From JANXQE01 sp035651635 (GTDB taxonomy: Bacteria > Verrucomicrobiota > Verrucomicrobiia > Limisphaerales > UBA8199), in NCBI GenBank assembly GCA_035651635.1, contig DASRFK010000101.1:51868-115867 (forward strand): a DNA stretch of 64,000 nucleotides, given 5' to 3'. The position numbers were made by a program, and so were the translations under genes. The first letter of the stretch is position 1, and each line of letters begins with the position of its first letter. The notes under the pieces are model-generated. The model made no database searches. It was not told the DNA's origin and worked only from the letters and a program-made list of their open reading frames with translations. This document shows positions 46,552 through 53,253 of the stretch, piece by piece.

Positions 46552-47333
46552 AATCCGCCTTTCCGCCTTGGGTCGTGAAATGTGTAATACGTCACCGCTC
46601 CCCAGCCTCCGGATTTCGTCCGATACTTTAGTTGGTCTACCCGCTTCAGTATTCCCTGGGAGACGGCAATCCGAACCATGTAAATACATTTCCAATACGC
46701 CCAGCCGGATAAGGCGCTAAGCGTGGAAATGTGAAACCAGAAAGGTATGAGGACGGAAGCACCATACCGCACTGCATGGTCGAGATGAAACAGCGTTGAC
46801 ATGAATCTGTCCCATCGCGCTTGTTCTAAACGGCCTCGACCCGGCCAACCCTGGTAGGGATTCCTGGATAGAGCCCACGCCTTTTCAATCGGAGACTTGT
46901 CCGGAGAGGCCTGTTCCGTCGTCGCCGGTTCCTGTATGGCGGGTTGCGGACGAGGAGCCGGGTATTCAGAGGCTGGGGGAGGTTCAATACAATCAAGCTG
47001 CTCTACCCGCTTGACGTAATACCAGGCGATACCACGAACCTGCGCAACTGAGTAACCAAGATGGTCGGCAATCTCTCGATACGTCTTATCGGGAAAATTC
47101 TTTACGGCGAGCACGATGTCGGAATACCGCCTTCTATCCGTCATCGGAACGACGGCACGCTTCACCTTTCCAAGCGAATCCCAGAGCGCAGCTAGTTCCG
47201 GTTGCTTGGTATGAGCCTTGCTGAGAGTAAGGGCGGGAGTCTTGCTCGCGTCATTGAACTTATTGACTAGGCCGATGATTTCCCTGAGTAAATTGTCTGC
47301 TGGCGTTCCGCCTGTGTCGGTGGTAGTCTTCAT
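46548..47333 (-). CDS. Hypothetical HTH-containing replication-region protein
   Basis: 261 residues. An HTH lies at about residues 83-105 (YREIADHLGYSVAQVRGIAWYYVKR). The C-terminal domain is aromatic and unrecognised (FWFHISTLSALSGWAYWKC). Coupled to the ATPase gene by a 4-bp overlap; likely replication or partner protein. Confidence 0.55.
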   Translation of the reverse strand: MKTTTDTGGTPADNLLREIIGLVNKFNDASKTPALTLSKAHTKQPELAALWDSLGKVKRAVVPMTDRRRYSDIVLAVKNFPDKTYREIADHLGYSVAQVRGIAWYYVKRVEQLDCIEPPPASEYPAPRPQPAIQEPATTEQASPDKSPIEKAWALSRNPYQGWPGRGRLEQARWDRFMSTLFHLDHAVRYGASVLIPFWFHISTLSALSGWAYWKCIYMVRIAVSQGILKRVDQLKYRTKSGGWGAVTYYTFHDPRRKGGL

Positions 47334-47387
47334 AGGTCATTAGTTTTGTCGGCGTGGTTTACTTCCCGGTAGCACGCCGACTTTTTC

Positions 47388-47633
47388 TTATAACGCTACC
47401 AACCGACCCGGCAGCATGCGCGAACGAAGCTGTTTTTCGACGTGGGCCACGGAATAGTAACAAGGACCGCCACCCTTTTTCGCAGCCGGGTTGGCTTTGA
47501 ACCTGGGGACCTTCCATTCATCTAGCCGCGTCCGAATCGTCAGGTCGCAGGGCGTGTGCCCAAGGTGAAGCTTGAAAAGTTCACGAAGCTGCTGAAGTGT
47601 GGCGCACCGCGCACCATTAGTAATTTCGCTCAT
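47388..47633 (-). CDS. Small wHTH protein
   Basis: 81 residues from the ATG at 47633 (MSEITNGARCATL). LQQLRELFKLHLGHTPCDLTIRTRLDEWKVPRF looks like a short winged helix. Possibly excisionase or regulator. Confidence 0.5.
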   Translation of the reverse strand: MSEITNGARCATLQQLRELFKLHLGHTPCDLTIRTRLDEWKVPRFKANPAAKKGGGPCYYSVAHVEKQLRSRMLPGRLVAL

Positions 47634-47853
47634 AAGGTATTTCCCGGAAACTGGCCGGTGAGCCGAGGAGGAAAAAACTTCTGGCGCAACAGGCGCTAGA
47701 GGTATATCTTGAAGACAGTTCAAGAGATTCCCGCAACCAACGGACTCTGGACCTGGGCGGTTTTGAGTTCATACCTCAGACCGCCCGTTTTCTTTCCGCT
47801 GAATACCTTATAACCTACGAAGAAAAATTGGGTAAGGGGTGACTTAGGGACAG

Positions 47854-48078
47854 TTAGGGACAATCGGGTTTCGTCTTCTCAATCAGATTTCTGCGCAGCA
47901 ACTCACGGATTACAATGCCGCGACGGTATCGGACCACCCGCTTGTTGACAGAGTAACGAGCCTTATCCAGGCCCCAACGTTTTTCGTTTCGACGCACGGT
48001 CTTTACTGTGACCTCCAGCAGGTCAGTGGCAATGTCCTTGATGGTTAAGTCAGCTACCTTGGTCGCTTGATATTCCAT
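47854..48078 (-). CDS. Small HTH protein next to the integrase
   Basis: 74 residues from the ATG at 48078 with an AAAGGAT ribosome-binding site. LTIKDIATDLLEVTVKTVRRNEKRWGL is an excisionase-type helix-turn-helix. It lies 8 bp downstream of the integrase gene and is probably its directionality factor. Confidence 0.6.
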   Translation of the reverse strand: MEYQATKVADLTIKDIATDLLEVTVKTVRRNEKRWGLDKARYSVNKRVVRYRRGIVIRELLRRNLIEKTKPDCP

Positions 48079-48085
48079 AAATTCT

Positions 48086-49312
48086 TTATCCTTTCTTCGG
48101 TCTGAGCGCGTAGAATTTCTTGGTGTCGTCACTCGAAACTCGGCCCTGGTAATGTGCTTTAATTATGGACTCGCTGTTCCCAAACTGCTCTGCGGTCTGA
48201 CCGTAGCTCCCGGTCTTCCGGAAGTAATGGGAGATTGCCGTATGGCGCATGACATCCGGAATCCACGTCTTGATTCCGGCTGCCTCTCTTGCGGCTTGAA
48301 ACTTTTCCCCCAAGTTTAACGGGGAGAAAGACTCGTCTTTGTGGGCGGTAAGCCAAGCGTGAAGAGTGTTGCAGATTGTTACCACTCGCCCACGTCCGGT
48401 CTTCGTCTGGTTTCCCTCTAGCCGGATTTCCCGGTCCTTCAGATTGACCGCCTCCCAGGTAAGCCGGGATGCCTCGGTAGGCCGGAGGCCGGCGAATAGG
48501 CAGACCGAAACGTAGGGAGCCAATCCAAAGGCCCCAGCCGCCTGTAGGAGCGATTGTGATTCCGCTACCGTAAGAATAGCCGGAGGAGGTCTCTCACCCT
48601 TCTCAACTCGAATTTCCCGGCATGGATTGGTCGCGGTCCATCGGCGGGGTCTCTGGACGCACCACGAGAAAAAGCGAGAGACTACTCGGCGGTAATTATC
48701 CCGCGTGACCGGAGAACACTTTAACTTGCCTAAAAAGTCATCAATGTGGTCCGGGGTGACGTCGCTAACGCGCAGATTCGGAACAGAATTACCGAAGATG
48801 CCAACACGCAGCCGGAGGTTGCCTTTGGTTCTCTTCCGAAGCGTGCAGTCCTGGCCGGAGAGCCACTCGTTAAACTCCTCTACCGCCTTGTCGAGCCTGG
48901 GGGATTCCAAGACCGCGTTCGCCTTCCCGTGCTTTAGCCAGTGGTCCACGGCCAGATACATGTCGTCATCGGCGTCAAGTCGGACGAAGCACGCTTCCGC
49001 AATCCGGAGCCGTTCGGGGGAAAGTGTGGTTGCGCGAAGTGAGGTATCCTCTCCCTGCCGTCCGAGGAAGTCCGCCATCAATTCAACTTGCCGGCACTGC
49101 GCGGCTTTTAGGTCCGCGAAGTTTTCCCGAATCTGTTTCCCTTGCCGGTTCGTCCCGATGACGCGAAAGGATTTGGTGCCGCCATTGTTTTTGAAATCGA
49201 TAATCTTGAACCGCTGCTTCTGGGCCGGAGGAAGCACGGCCTTCGGCTTTGCCTCAACGCCAAGCTGGATTACGTTGTTGGCGGTCGTGGCCACTGCATT
49301 AATATTACTCAT
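48086..49312 (-). CDS. int: Tyrosine-recombinase integrase of the element
   Basis: 408 residues from the ATG at 49312; longer frames run into the attachment site and tRNA sequence. SAM-like core-binding domain (about 190-270), then catalytic motifs CLFAGLRPTEASRLTWE (first Arg), VMRHTAISHYF (second box) and NSESIIKAHYQGRV (nucleophilic Tyr). The first 100 residues form an arm-binding domain. It ends 101 bp from the right core, the usual place, and should act on the anticodon arm of tRNA-Asn. Confidence 0.88.
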   Translation of the reverse strand: MSNINAVATTANNVIQLGVEAKPKAVLPPAQKQRFKIIDFKNNGGTKSFRVIGTNRQGKQIRENFADLKAAQCRQVELMADFLGRQGEDTSLRATTLSPERLRIAEACFVRLDADDDMYLAVDHWLKHGKANAVLESPRLDKAVEEFNEWLSGQDCTLRKRTKGNLRLRVGIFGNSVPNLRVSDVTPDHIDDFLGKLKCSPVTRDNYRRVVSRFFSWCVQRPRRWTATNPCREIRVEKGERPPPAILTVAESQSLLQAAGAFGLAPYVSVCLFAGLRPTEASRLTWEAVNLKDREIRLEGNQTKTGRGRVVTICNTLHAWLTAHKDESFSPLNLGEKFQAAREAAGIKTWIPDVMRHTAISHYFRKTGSYGQTAEQFGNSESIIKAHYQGRVSSDDTKKFYALRPKKG

Positions 49313-49412
49313 GCCGGTATAATAGCCCTTAAATCGCGATTGTAAACAACCAATAAGCAACCGGATGGTAAAATAGCGATATTCCCTAGGAAATCCGAGT
49401 TTTCTAGGACTT

Positions 49413-49423
49413 CTGTTAAGCCG
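49413..49423 (+). repeat. Right attachment core (attR), CTGTTAAGCCG
   Basis: Identical to 38858-38868. The sequence upstream (TTCTAGGACTT) belongs to the element; the sequence downstream belongs to tRNA-Asn. Confidence 0.85.
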
Positions 49424-49457
49424 TTCGGTGTTGGTGCGAGTCCAACCCTGGCAGCCA
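49413..49457 (+). tRNA. tRNA-Asn(GTT), 3' half, split by the integrated element
   Basis: Begins in the anticodon loop, continues through the variable loop and the T-arm GTTGG-TGCGAGT-CCAAC, and ends with CCTGGCA-G-CCA. CCTGGCA is a perfect complement of TGCCAGG at 38828-38834. No replacement 5' half is carried by the element here, so the tRNA is inactive while the element is integrated. Confidence 0.88.
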
Positions 49458-49461
49458 ATTT

Positions 49462-49537
49462 CAGGGTGTATTGTCAGCAGCAGACGGCCTTGTTCGGAAC
49501 GAGGAGGTCGCAGGTGCAACTCCTGCCACCCTGACCA
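49462..49537 (+). tRNA. tRNA-Pro(CGG)
   Basis: Acceptor CAGGGTG/CACCCTG, anticodon arm CCTTG-TTCGGAA-CGAGG, T-loop TGCAACT, encoded CCA. Confidence 0.82.
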
Positions 49538-49542
49538 CTTTT

Positions 49543-49631
49543 GGAAGGCAGGCAGATATAAGCTGGCTGCACCTGTCCTGAAAACAGGATCGGCATTGCC
49601 GAGGCCGGAGCATTACCGGCGCCTTCCGCCA
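49543..49631 (+). tRNA. tRNA-Ser(TGA)
   Basis: Class II, acceptor GGAAGGC/GCCTTCC, anticodon arm CCTGT-CCTGAAA-ACAGG with C33, variable arm TCGGCATTGCCGA, T-arm GCCGG-AGCATTA-CCGGC, discriminator G as expected for Ser, encoded CCA. Confidence 0.85.
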
Positions 49632-49660
49632 TTTAAAACCATCAACCCGCAGGAGACCAT

Positions 49661-49852
49661 ATGACCACCCTAGTTCAACTCGTACCGAAGTGGCTGCAAA
49701 GCAGGCTTCGAACGCCTGCACAGCCGAATCCAAAAACCCTCAGCAAAAAGGAGCGACAGGTCCTGCCAACGCTGTCTAACGCAAAAAGCCCAGCAATACT
49801 GTTTCGCAGCGGTCAAAAACCGCCGGGACATCAGTTGCGTGGGCTTACGTGA
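49661..49852 (+). CDS. Small basic protein inside the tRNA array
   Basis: 63 residues, with a good ribosome-binding site (CAGGAGACC). Rich in Lys, Arg, Gln and Pro (VPKWLQSRLRTP, LSKKERQVLP), suggesting nucleic-acid binding. No family recognised. First of two tandem small basic genes. Confidence 0.5.
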   Translation: MTTLVQLVPKWLQSRLRTPAQPNPKTLSKKERQVLPTLSNAKSPAILFRSGQKPPGHQLRGLT

Positions 49853-49889
49853 TGGGTTGGCAGCGCTTGGCGCAAGAAAGGAGCGGCCA

Positions 49890-50036
49890 ATGAAACCGGT
49901 GATCCGTTACCAAAGTCAACTGCTCCCACGGCGCAGTTACAAGCCAAGCCGTGTCATTCGAATTCGCCCGGTGAAGGTGCGGTTTATTTTCCGCCCGGTG
50001 CGATTCGGAATCAAACCAAAGATCACAAATTATTAA
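49890..50036 (+). CDS. Small very basic protein inside the tRNA array
   Basis: 48 residues from the ATG at 49890, preceded by GAAAGGAG. Highly basic with alternating hydrophobics (VIRIRPVKVRFIFRPVRFG), which suggests beta-strand RNA binding. A GC-rich hairpin GAGCGGCG/CGCCGCTC at 50053-50079 follows, before the next tRNA. Confidence 0.5.
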   Translation: MKPVIRYQSQLLPRRSYKPSRVIRIRPVKVRFIFRPVRFGIKPKITNY

Positions 50037-50090
50037 CCAAAGCAAAAACCTTGAGCGGCGTTGCCAAGGTGCGCCGCTCGAGCCGATTTC

Positions 50091-50164
50091 CGTCCTGTAG
50101 CTCAATAGCAGAGCATCCGGTTGATAACCGGACGACGCAGGAGCGTAACCTGCCGGGACGACCA
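50091..50164 (+). tRNA. tRNA-Ile(GAT)
   Basis: Acceptor CGTCCTG/CGGGACG, anticodon arm TCCGG-TTGATAA-CCGGA, T-arm GCAGG-AGCGTAA-CCTGC, encoded CCA. Confidence 0.83.
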
Positions 50165-50202
50165 TTTCCAATGCCGAGGCTACGCCCAATCGCCAACTCC
50201 TT

Positions 50203-50544
50203 TCATTGCGAAACGAGTTGAAAATCCAATGCCGCCGAAAAGGTGGTGAGCACAACGCAACCCGTGCGGCTCCTGTGCGGACCATGTGGCTCTCCTGCAG
50301 GTGCGGCAAAAAAGCTCCCAGGACCATGCTCAACCGCCTCCTCGATAAAATCACCGGAGATCACGAAAACGGTCTCATCTGCCCTGGTGTGGATGTGCGC
50401 AGGGATAGAAGCTCCTGGTTCGAGCCGGGTCATCACCGTCATCCCGCCGGCTTTTTTGTCTTCATGAATTACCCGCATGAAAACGCCGGGAAAGTCGAGC
50501 GTGGCCCAAGGGAGCTTCGCTGTATCTACAGTTGTTGAATACAC
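50203..50544 (-). CDS. Cupin-domain protein (ChrR-like)
   Basis: About 113 residues from a GTG at 50544; the open frame extends much further upstream but antisense to tRNA-Phe and rtcB, so that part is a shadow. Cupin motifs are clear: GASIPAHIHTRADETVFVISGDF (metal His pair and Glu) and the second strand GSFFAAPAGEPHGPHRS. It runs against the array. Small-molecule or metal-dependent role unknown. Confidence 0.7.
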   Translation of the reverse strand: MYSTTVDTAKLPWATLDFPGVFMRVIHEDKKAGGMTVMTRLEPGASIPAHIHTRADETVFVISGDFIEEAVEHGPGSFFAAPAGEPHGPHRSRTGCVVLTTFSAALDFQLVSQ

Positions 50545-50589
50545 ATTTAAGGATTCCGGAATTACTACGGTTGTCAATGGACGCGGCGA

Positions 50590-50605
50590 CCGTGCGCCAG
50601 CACCC
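50590..50605 (+). repeat. 16-bp repeat CCGTGCGCCAGCACCC, copy 1
   Basis: Identical to 54442-54457 within a Y RNA element. It forms a GTGC-gcca-GCAC hairpin. Here it touches the 5' end of tRNA-Phe. Confidence 0.7.
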
Positions 50606-50678
50606 CCGAGTAGCTGAGACAGATTAGCGCCTCCCTGAAGAGGAGGAGACGTTGGCGCGATACCAACCTCGGGGACCA
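50604..50678 (+). tRNA. tRNA-Phe(GAA)
   Basis: Acceptor CCCCGAG/CTCGGGG, anticodon arm CCTCC-CTGAAGA-GGAGG, T-arm GTTGG-CGCGATA-CCAAC, encoded CCA. The D-loop lacks GG. Confidence 0.85.
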
Positions 50679-50686
50679 GCCTTCGC

Positions 50687-50723
50687 CCGCAATCGTGTCG
50701 CGGGCGAAGGCTGTCGCGTCGAA
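50687..50723. repeat. 14-bp perfect hairpin between tRNA-Phe and rtcB
   Basis: CAGCCTTCGCCCGC / GCGGGCGAAGGCTG with a 9-nt loop. No T-run follows. Likely an RNA-processing or stabilising element between the tRNA and the rtcB message. Confidence 0.6.
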
Positions 50724-50826
50724 GCGCAACGCGTGGAGGCGGACTTTTCACATATGGCTGCGAGCTACGGCTCGGCAAGCCAATTAACCAAAAACCAATC
50801 CCGCTCCGGCGGGCATGAAAGGAAGC

Positions 50827-51957
50827 ATGAACACTCTGACCGGGACCTATGTGCGCCTTTTCGCGTCTGTCAAGAGCTGGATTGAAGGCGAAGCGGTGCG
50901 CCAGTTGTATGCAACCTCCAAGCTGGAGGGTATGCGCTTGGCGGTTGGCTTCCCGGATTTGCACCCGGGCAAAGGCAGCCCGGTTGGCGCTGCCTTCGTA
51001 ACAGAAGCCCTGATCTATCCCTACGTCATCGGTGGGGACATCGGGTGCGGTATGGCACTGTTTAAGACCGACTTGGTCCAGCGCGATATCAAACTGAATC
51101 GCTGGTCTGAACTGCGCTACGACCTCGAACATCCGTGGGAAGGTGATGTGGGCGAAGTGCTCGACGCCGCTGAACTCGAATCCACTGAGTTCGATGAAGC
51201 GCTCGGCACCCTTGGTGGCGGCAACCACTTTGCGGAATTGCAGCGCGTTGAGGAGGTTCTGGACGCGTCCGCCTTCAAGCAATTCGGTCTGGGCAAGCAG
51301 CAGTTAGTTGTGCTCGTGCACAGCGGTTCGCGTGGATTGGGTGAATCGGTTCTGCGCGCTTATGTCGATGAGCATCAGGCCAACGGCTCGGATGCTGAAT
51401 CCTTCGCCGCCGCAGCTTACCTCAAGGACCATGATGTCGCAGTGCGTTGGGCCAAGGCCAATCGCGCCTTAATTGCCCGACGTTTCGTCGAAGCCCTTGG
51501 GGCCGAAGCCGAATGCCTTTGGGACGGCTGCCACAACAGCATCACCCGCCGCGAAAGCGAGGGTGAGACTCTGTGGGTACACCGCAAGGGTGCGGTTGTG
51601 ACCGAAGGCGAGGCTGTGGTAATCCCGGGTTCGCGTGGCTCGCTCAGCTACCTGGTCAAGCCGACCGGAGACGGTGGAAGCCACGCCTGGTCCTTGGCTC
51701 ACGGTGCGGGTCGCAAGTGGGCCCGCAGCGAGACCCGGCTTCGCATGCGCGAGCGATTCGGCATGCACCAGTTGACCCTGACCCCTTTGGGCGGACGGGT
51801 CATCTGCGAACAGCGCGAGCTGCTCTATGAAGAAGCTCCTGCGGCTTACAAGAACATCGAGGATGTGGTTCAGGACTTGGTTGATGCCGGGCTGATCTCG
51901 GTCATCGCCACCTTCCGACCGCTCCTCACCTACAAGACGCGTGCGCTCCGGCGTTAG
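50827..51957 (+). CDS. rtcB: RNA ligase RtcB
   Basis: 376 residues from the ATG at 50827 with AAAGGAAG upstream (the start at 50815 is also possible). RtcB signatures: YVIGGDIGCGMALF with metal ligands Asp71/Cys74, GTLGGGNHFAELQ (130-138), VLVHSGSRGLGES with His165, and SLAHGAGRKW with His292, the predicted GMP-carrying His. RtcB joins 2',3'-cyclic phosphate or 3'-phosphate ends to 5'-OH ends using GTP, the reaction needed to heal tRNAs cut by anticodon nucleases. Embedded in the tRNA array and next to the Y RNA cluster and rsr. Confidence 0.93.
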   Translation: MNTLTGTYVRLFASVKSWIEGEAVRQLYATSKLEGMRLAVGFPDLHPGKGSPVGAAFVTEALIYPYVIGGDIGCGMALFKTDLVQRDIKLNRWSELRYDLEHPWEGDVGEVLDAAELESTEFDEALGTLGGGNHFAELQRVEEVLDASAFKQFGLGKQQLVVLVHSGSRGLGESVLRAYVDEHQANGSDAESFAAAAYLKDHDVAVRWAKANRALIARRFVEALGAEAECLWDGCHNSITRRESEGETLWVHRKGAVVTEGEAVVIPGSRGSLSYLVKPTGDGGSHAWSLAHGAGRKWARSETRLRMRERFGMHQLTLTPLGGRVICEQRELLYEEAPAAYKNIEDVVQDLVDAGLISVIATFRPLLTYKTRALRR

Positions 51958-52072
51958 CGCGTGATAGCAAGCCCAGCCTGGGCACCGCCATGGAGGACCG
52001 GATTCCACGGGGTTAATGCTTGCCTGTGAGCAGCCACCCCGTGTTTTCCAGTCTTCAAGGCGCCAGCTTTTT

Positions 52073-52150
52073 GTCCGTGAATGCAAAGCAGCTCGAGCAG
52101 CCGGGTTTTCAACCCGGGCCTAGTCGGTGCGAGTCCGACCACGGATGCCA
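52073..52150 (+). tRNA. tRNA-Glu(TTC)
   Basis: Acceptor GTCCGTG/CACGGAT (one G-U), anticodon arm CCGGG-TTTTCAA-CCCGG, T-arm GTCGG-TGCGAGT-CCGAC, encoded CCA. Confidence 0.83.
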
Positions 52151-52153
52151 TTT

Positions 52154-52231
52154 GTCCGCGTAGCTCAGTTAGATCAGAGCGCCGGCGTGCGAAGCCGGAG
52201 GTCACAGGTGCGATTCCTGTCGTGGACACCA
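52154..52231 (+). tRNA. tRNA-Arg(GCG)
   Basis: Acceptor GTCCGCG/CGTGGAC, anticodon arm CCGGC-GTGCGAA-GCCGG, T-loop TGCGATT, encoded CCA; only 3 nt after the preceding tRNA. An Arg anticodon GCG (G34) is unusual; bacteria normally use inosine from ACG. Confidence 0.8.
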
Positions 52232-52237
52232 TTTTCA

Positions 52238-52313
52238 GCCCTTGTGCCTCAGCAGCTACAGGGCGGGTTTCGTAAACCCGTATTCGTCGGTGCAAGTCCG
52301 ACCAGGGACCCCA
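52238..52313 (+). tRNA. tRNA-Thr(CGT)
   Basis: Anticodon arm CGGGT-TTCGTAA-ACCCG, T-arm GTCGG-TGCAAGT-CCGAC, encoded CCA. The acceptor GCCCTTG/CAGGGAC has a mismatch at the second pair. Confidence 0.75.
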
Positions 52314-52320
52314 TTTCAAT

Positions 52321-52395
52321 GGTGATCATGATGTAACAGCAGCATCACGCCCCGTGAAGGCGTTTGTGCCGGTGCGAATCCGGTTGGTCACCCCA
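52321..52395 (+). tRNA. tRNA-His(GTG)
   Basis: Has the diagnostic extra G-1 opposite C73. Acceptor GTGATCA/TGGTCAC, anticodon arm ACGCC-CCGTGAA-GGCGT with C33 instead of U33, T-loop TGCGAAT, encoded CCA. Confidence 0.83.
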
Positions 52396-52401
52396 ATTTC
52401 T

Positions 52402-52529
52402 GATGGGCCGAAGTTGATCGATTATCCTCCAACAATAAGGAGGGCGTACCGTCCGTGGCGAAAGCCTTGGCGGTCCGGGTTCGATTCCCGGCATGGAGTG
52501 CCTCCGTTCGATCACGCCACTTGCCCATC
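52402..52529 (+). ncRNA. Y RNA 1 with tRNA-like domain
   Basis: The terminal stem GATGGGC/GCCCATC (7 bp, perfect) is interrupted by CGA on the 5' strand and by a larger bulge on the 3' strand (CGCCA), then continues as TGATCGA/TCGATCA, followed by TTATC. This is the arrangement of the Ro-binding stem of vertebrate and bacterial Y RNAs (GGNCCGA, GTTATC, CTTG). The inner domain has a tRNA-like 3' part: T-arm CCGGG-TTCGATT-CCCGG, a GGC-GAAA-GCC tetraloop hairpin and a closing stem CTCCA/TGGAG. Confidence 0.85.
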
Positions 52530-52612
52530 CGAATTTGCTGAGCCACCCCTTGTGCCGCACTCGGCGCAGAACCGCACCCACATTGTAACGCACATGATGC
52601 GATGCCTTGTGG

Positions 52613-52688
52613 CTAGTACCGTAGTTCAACCGCGAGAGAACACCCAAAGCGATTTGGGAGACGTGGGTTCGATTCCCATCGGGCGCGC
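52613..52688 (+). ncRNA. tRNA-like element with GNRA-capped arm
   Basis: D-arm GTTC/GAAC, T-arm GTGGG-TTCGATT-CCCAT, but the anticodon arm is a CCCAAA-GCGA-TTTGGG tetraloop hairpin and only about 3 acceptor pairs form. It cannot decode. It resembles the tRNA-like domain of the neighbouring Y RNAs without the Ro stem. Confidence 0.6.
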
Positions 52689-52694
52689 ATTTTC

Positions 52695-52805
52695 GACGGG
52701 CCGATGAATTGGGTTATCTGGCAAAAGCGGCCGCAAGCCGCAAGCAGGTTCAAATCCTGTGCAACCAGGCGACTGGTTGACGACCCAACTCGCTTCTTGT
52801 CCGTC
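52695..52805 (+). ncRNA. Y RNA 2, tRNA-like domain without D-arm
   Basis: Outer stem GACGGGC/GTCCGTC, CGATG on the 5' side, upper stem TTGGGT/ACCCAA, the motif GGGTTATC and 3' motif CTTGTCC. The inner part is CTGG/CCAG, a GCGGC-cgcaa-GCCGC arm and T-arm GCAGG-TTCAAAT-CCTGT. Confidence 0.85.
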
Positions 52806-52813
52806 ATCAATTA

Positions 52814-52938
52814 GGGACGGGTCGCTGTGCTTTGGTTATCGAACTGGTAGCTCACCTGAGAAAGAGCAGCCCGCGCAAGCGGGAAGACACGGGTTCGATT
52901 CCCGTCCGGAAACATCGAAGCCGTTCCTTGTCCGTCCC
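52814..52938 (+). ncRNA. Y RNA 3 with full tRNA-like domain
   Basis: Outer stem GGGACGG/CCGTCCC, GTCGC, upper stem GCTTTG/CGAAGC, GGTTATC and CTTGTCC. The inner domain has D-arm GCTC/GAGC, an anticodon-position arm CCCGC-GCAA-GCGGG (GNRA tetraloop in place of an anticodon) and T-arm ACGGG-TTCGATT-CCCGT. Confidence 0.88.
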
Positions 52939-52950
52939 TTGGTCACGATC

Positions 52951-53058
52951 TCATTGGGCCGAATGTCGTCGGTTATCTAACTCAACGGTAGAGTGCCGGA
53001 CTATTAATCCGGAGCTGCAGGTTCGACTCCTGCGTCCGACGCAATCTCTTGCCCGTGA
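52951..53058 (+). ncRNA. Y RNA 4, tRNA-like domain with an ATT anticodon loop
   Basis: Outer stem GGGC/GCCC with TCAT/GTGA extension, CGAATG, upper stem CGTCGG/CCGACG, GGTTATC and CTTGCCC. The inner domain keeps a normal 7-nt anticodon loop: CCGGA-CTATTAA-TCCGG, anticodon ATT (Asn), with D-arm ACTC/GAGT and T-arm GCAGG-TTCGACT-CCTGC. It resembles a tRNA-Asn grafted on a Ro stem. Confidence 0.83.
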
Positions 53059-53065
53059 TTCTTTC

Positions 53066-53248
53066 AAGGCGAGTCGAAGGTGAACGTTTATCTTAACGGA
53101 CCTAAGGTAGCAACGGTCGGGCGACCGACACAGGCGAGCCGCTAAATTCTCTCCGAGATAATAGCTGCGTTTCGACTGCGGCAACCGCATTGATGAGTGC
53201 GGCCGTAAGGAAGTCCGCAAACAACGTTCCCGAAAACTTATTCGCCTT
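53066..53248 (+). ncRNA. Y RNA-like element 5 with 23S rRNA-like insert
   Basis: Outer stem AAGGCGAG/TTCGCCTT, GTCGAAGG, upper stem GAACG/CGTTC, GTTTATC and 3' CTTATTC. Instead of a tRNA-like domain it holds about 130 nt starting with ACGGACCTAAGGTAGCAA, which matches the highly conserved 23S rRNA segment around E. coli position 1930-1950 (ACGGTCCTAAGGTAGCGA) at 16 of 18 positions, followed by a GTCGG-GCGA-CCGAC hairpin like the next rRNA helix. Confidence 0.65.
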
Positions 53249-53253
53249 ATTTT

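Larger units (their letters stand above)
38858..49423 (-). mobile_element. 10.5-kb integrated satellite-like element in tRNA-Asn
   Basis: Bounded by 11-bp direct repeats inside a split tRNA-Asn and carrying a tyrosine integrase gene next to the right junction. Most genes run leftward from the integrase: small HTH proteins, a RepA-like ATPase, an iteron-like repeat region, small zinc proteins, a putative capsid protein and a sigma-like protein; three genes at the left end run rightward. No terminase, portal or tail gene is visible, so it resembles a phage satellite or a minimal non-tailed prophage more than a complete tailed phage. Confidence 0.85.

Noticed and set aside
50545..51282. Long antisense frame upstream of the cupin gene, opposite tRNA-Phe and rtcB
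   Set aside because: It runs antisense to a clear RtcB gene and a tRNA and lacks protein-like sequence; only the C-terminal 113 residues are cupin-like.
53093..53135. Possible fragment of a real 23S rRNA gene
   Set aside because: The match is short and enclosed by a Ro-type stem with flanking Y RNAs; no other rRNA helices follow in order, so mimicry or capture is more likely than an rRNA gene.
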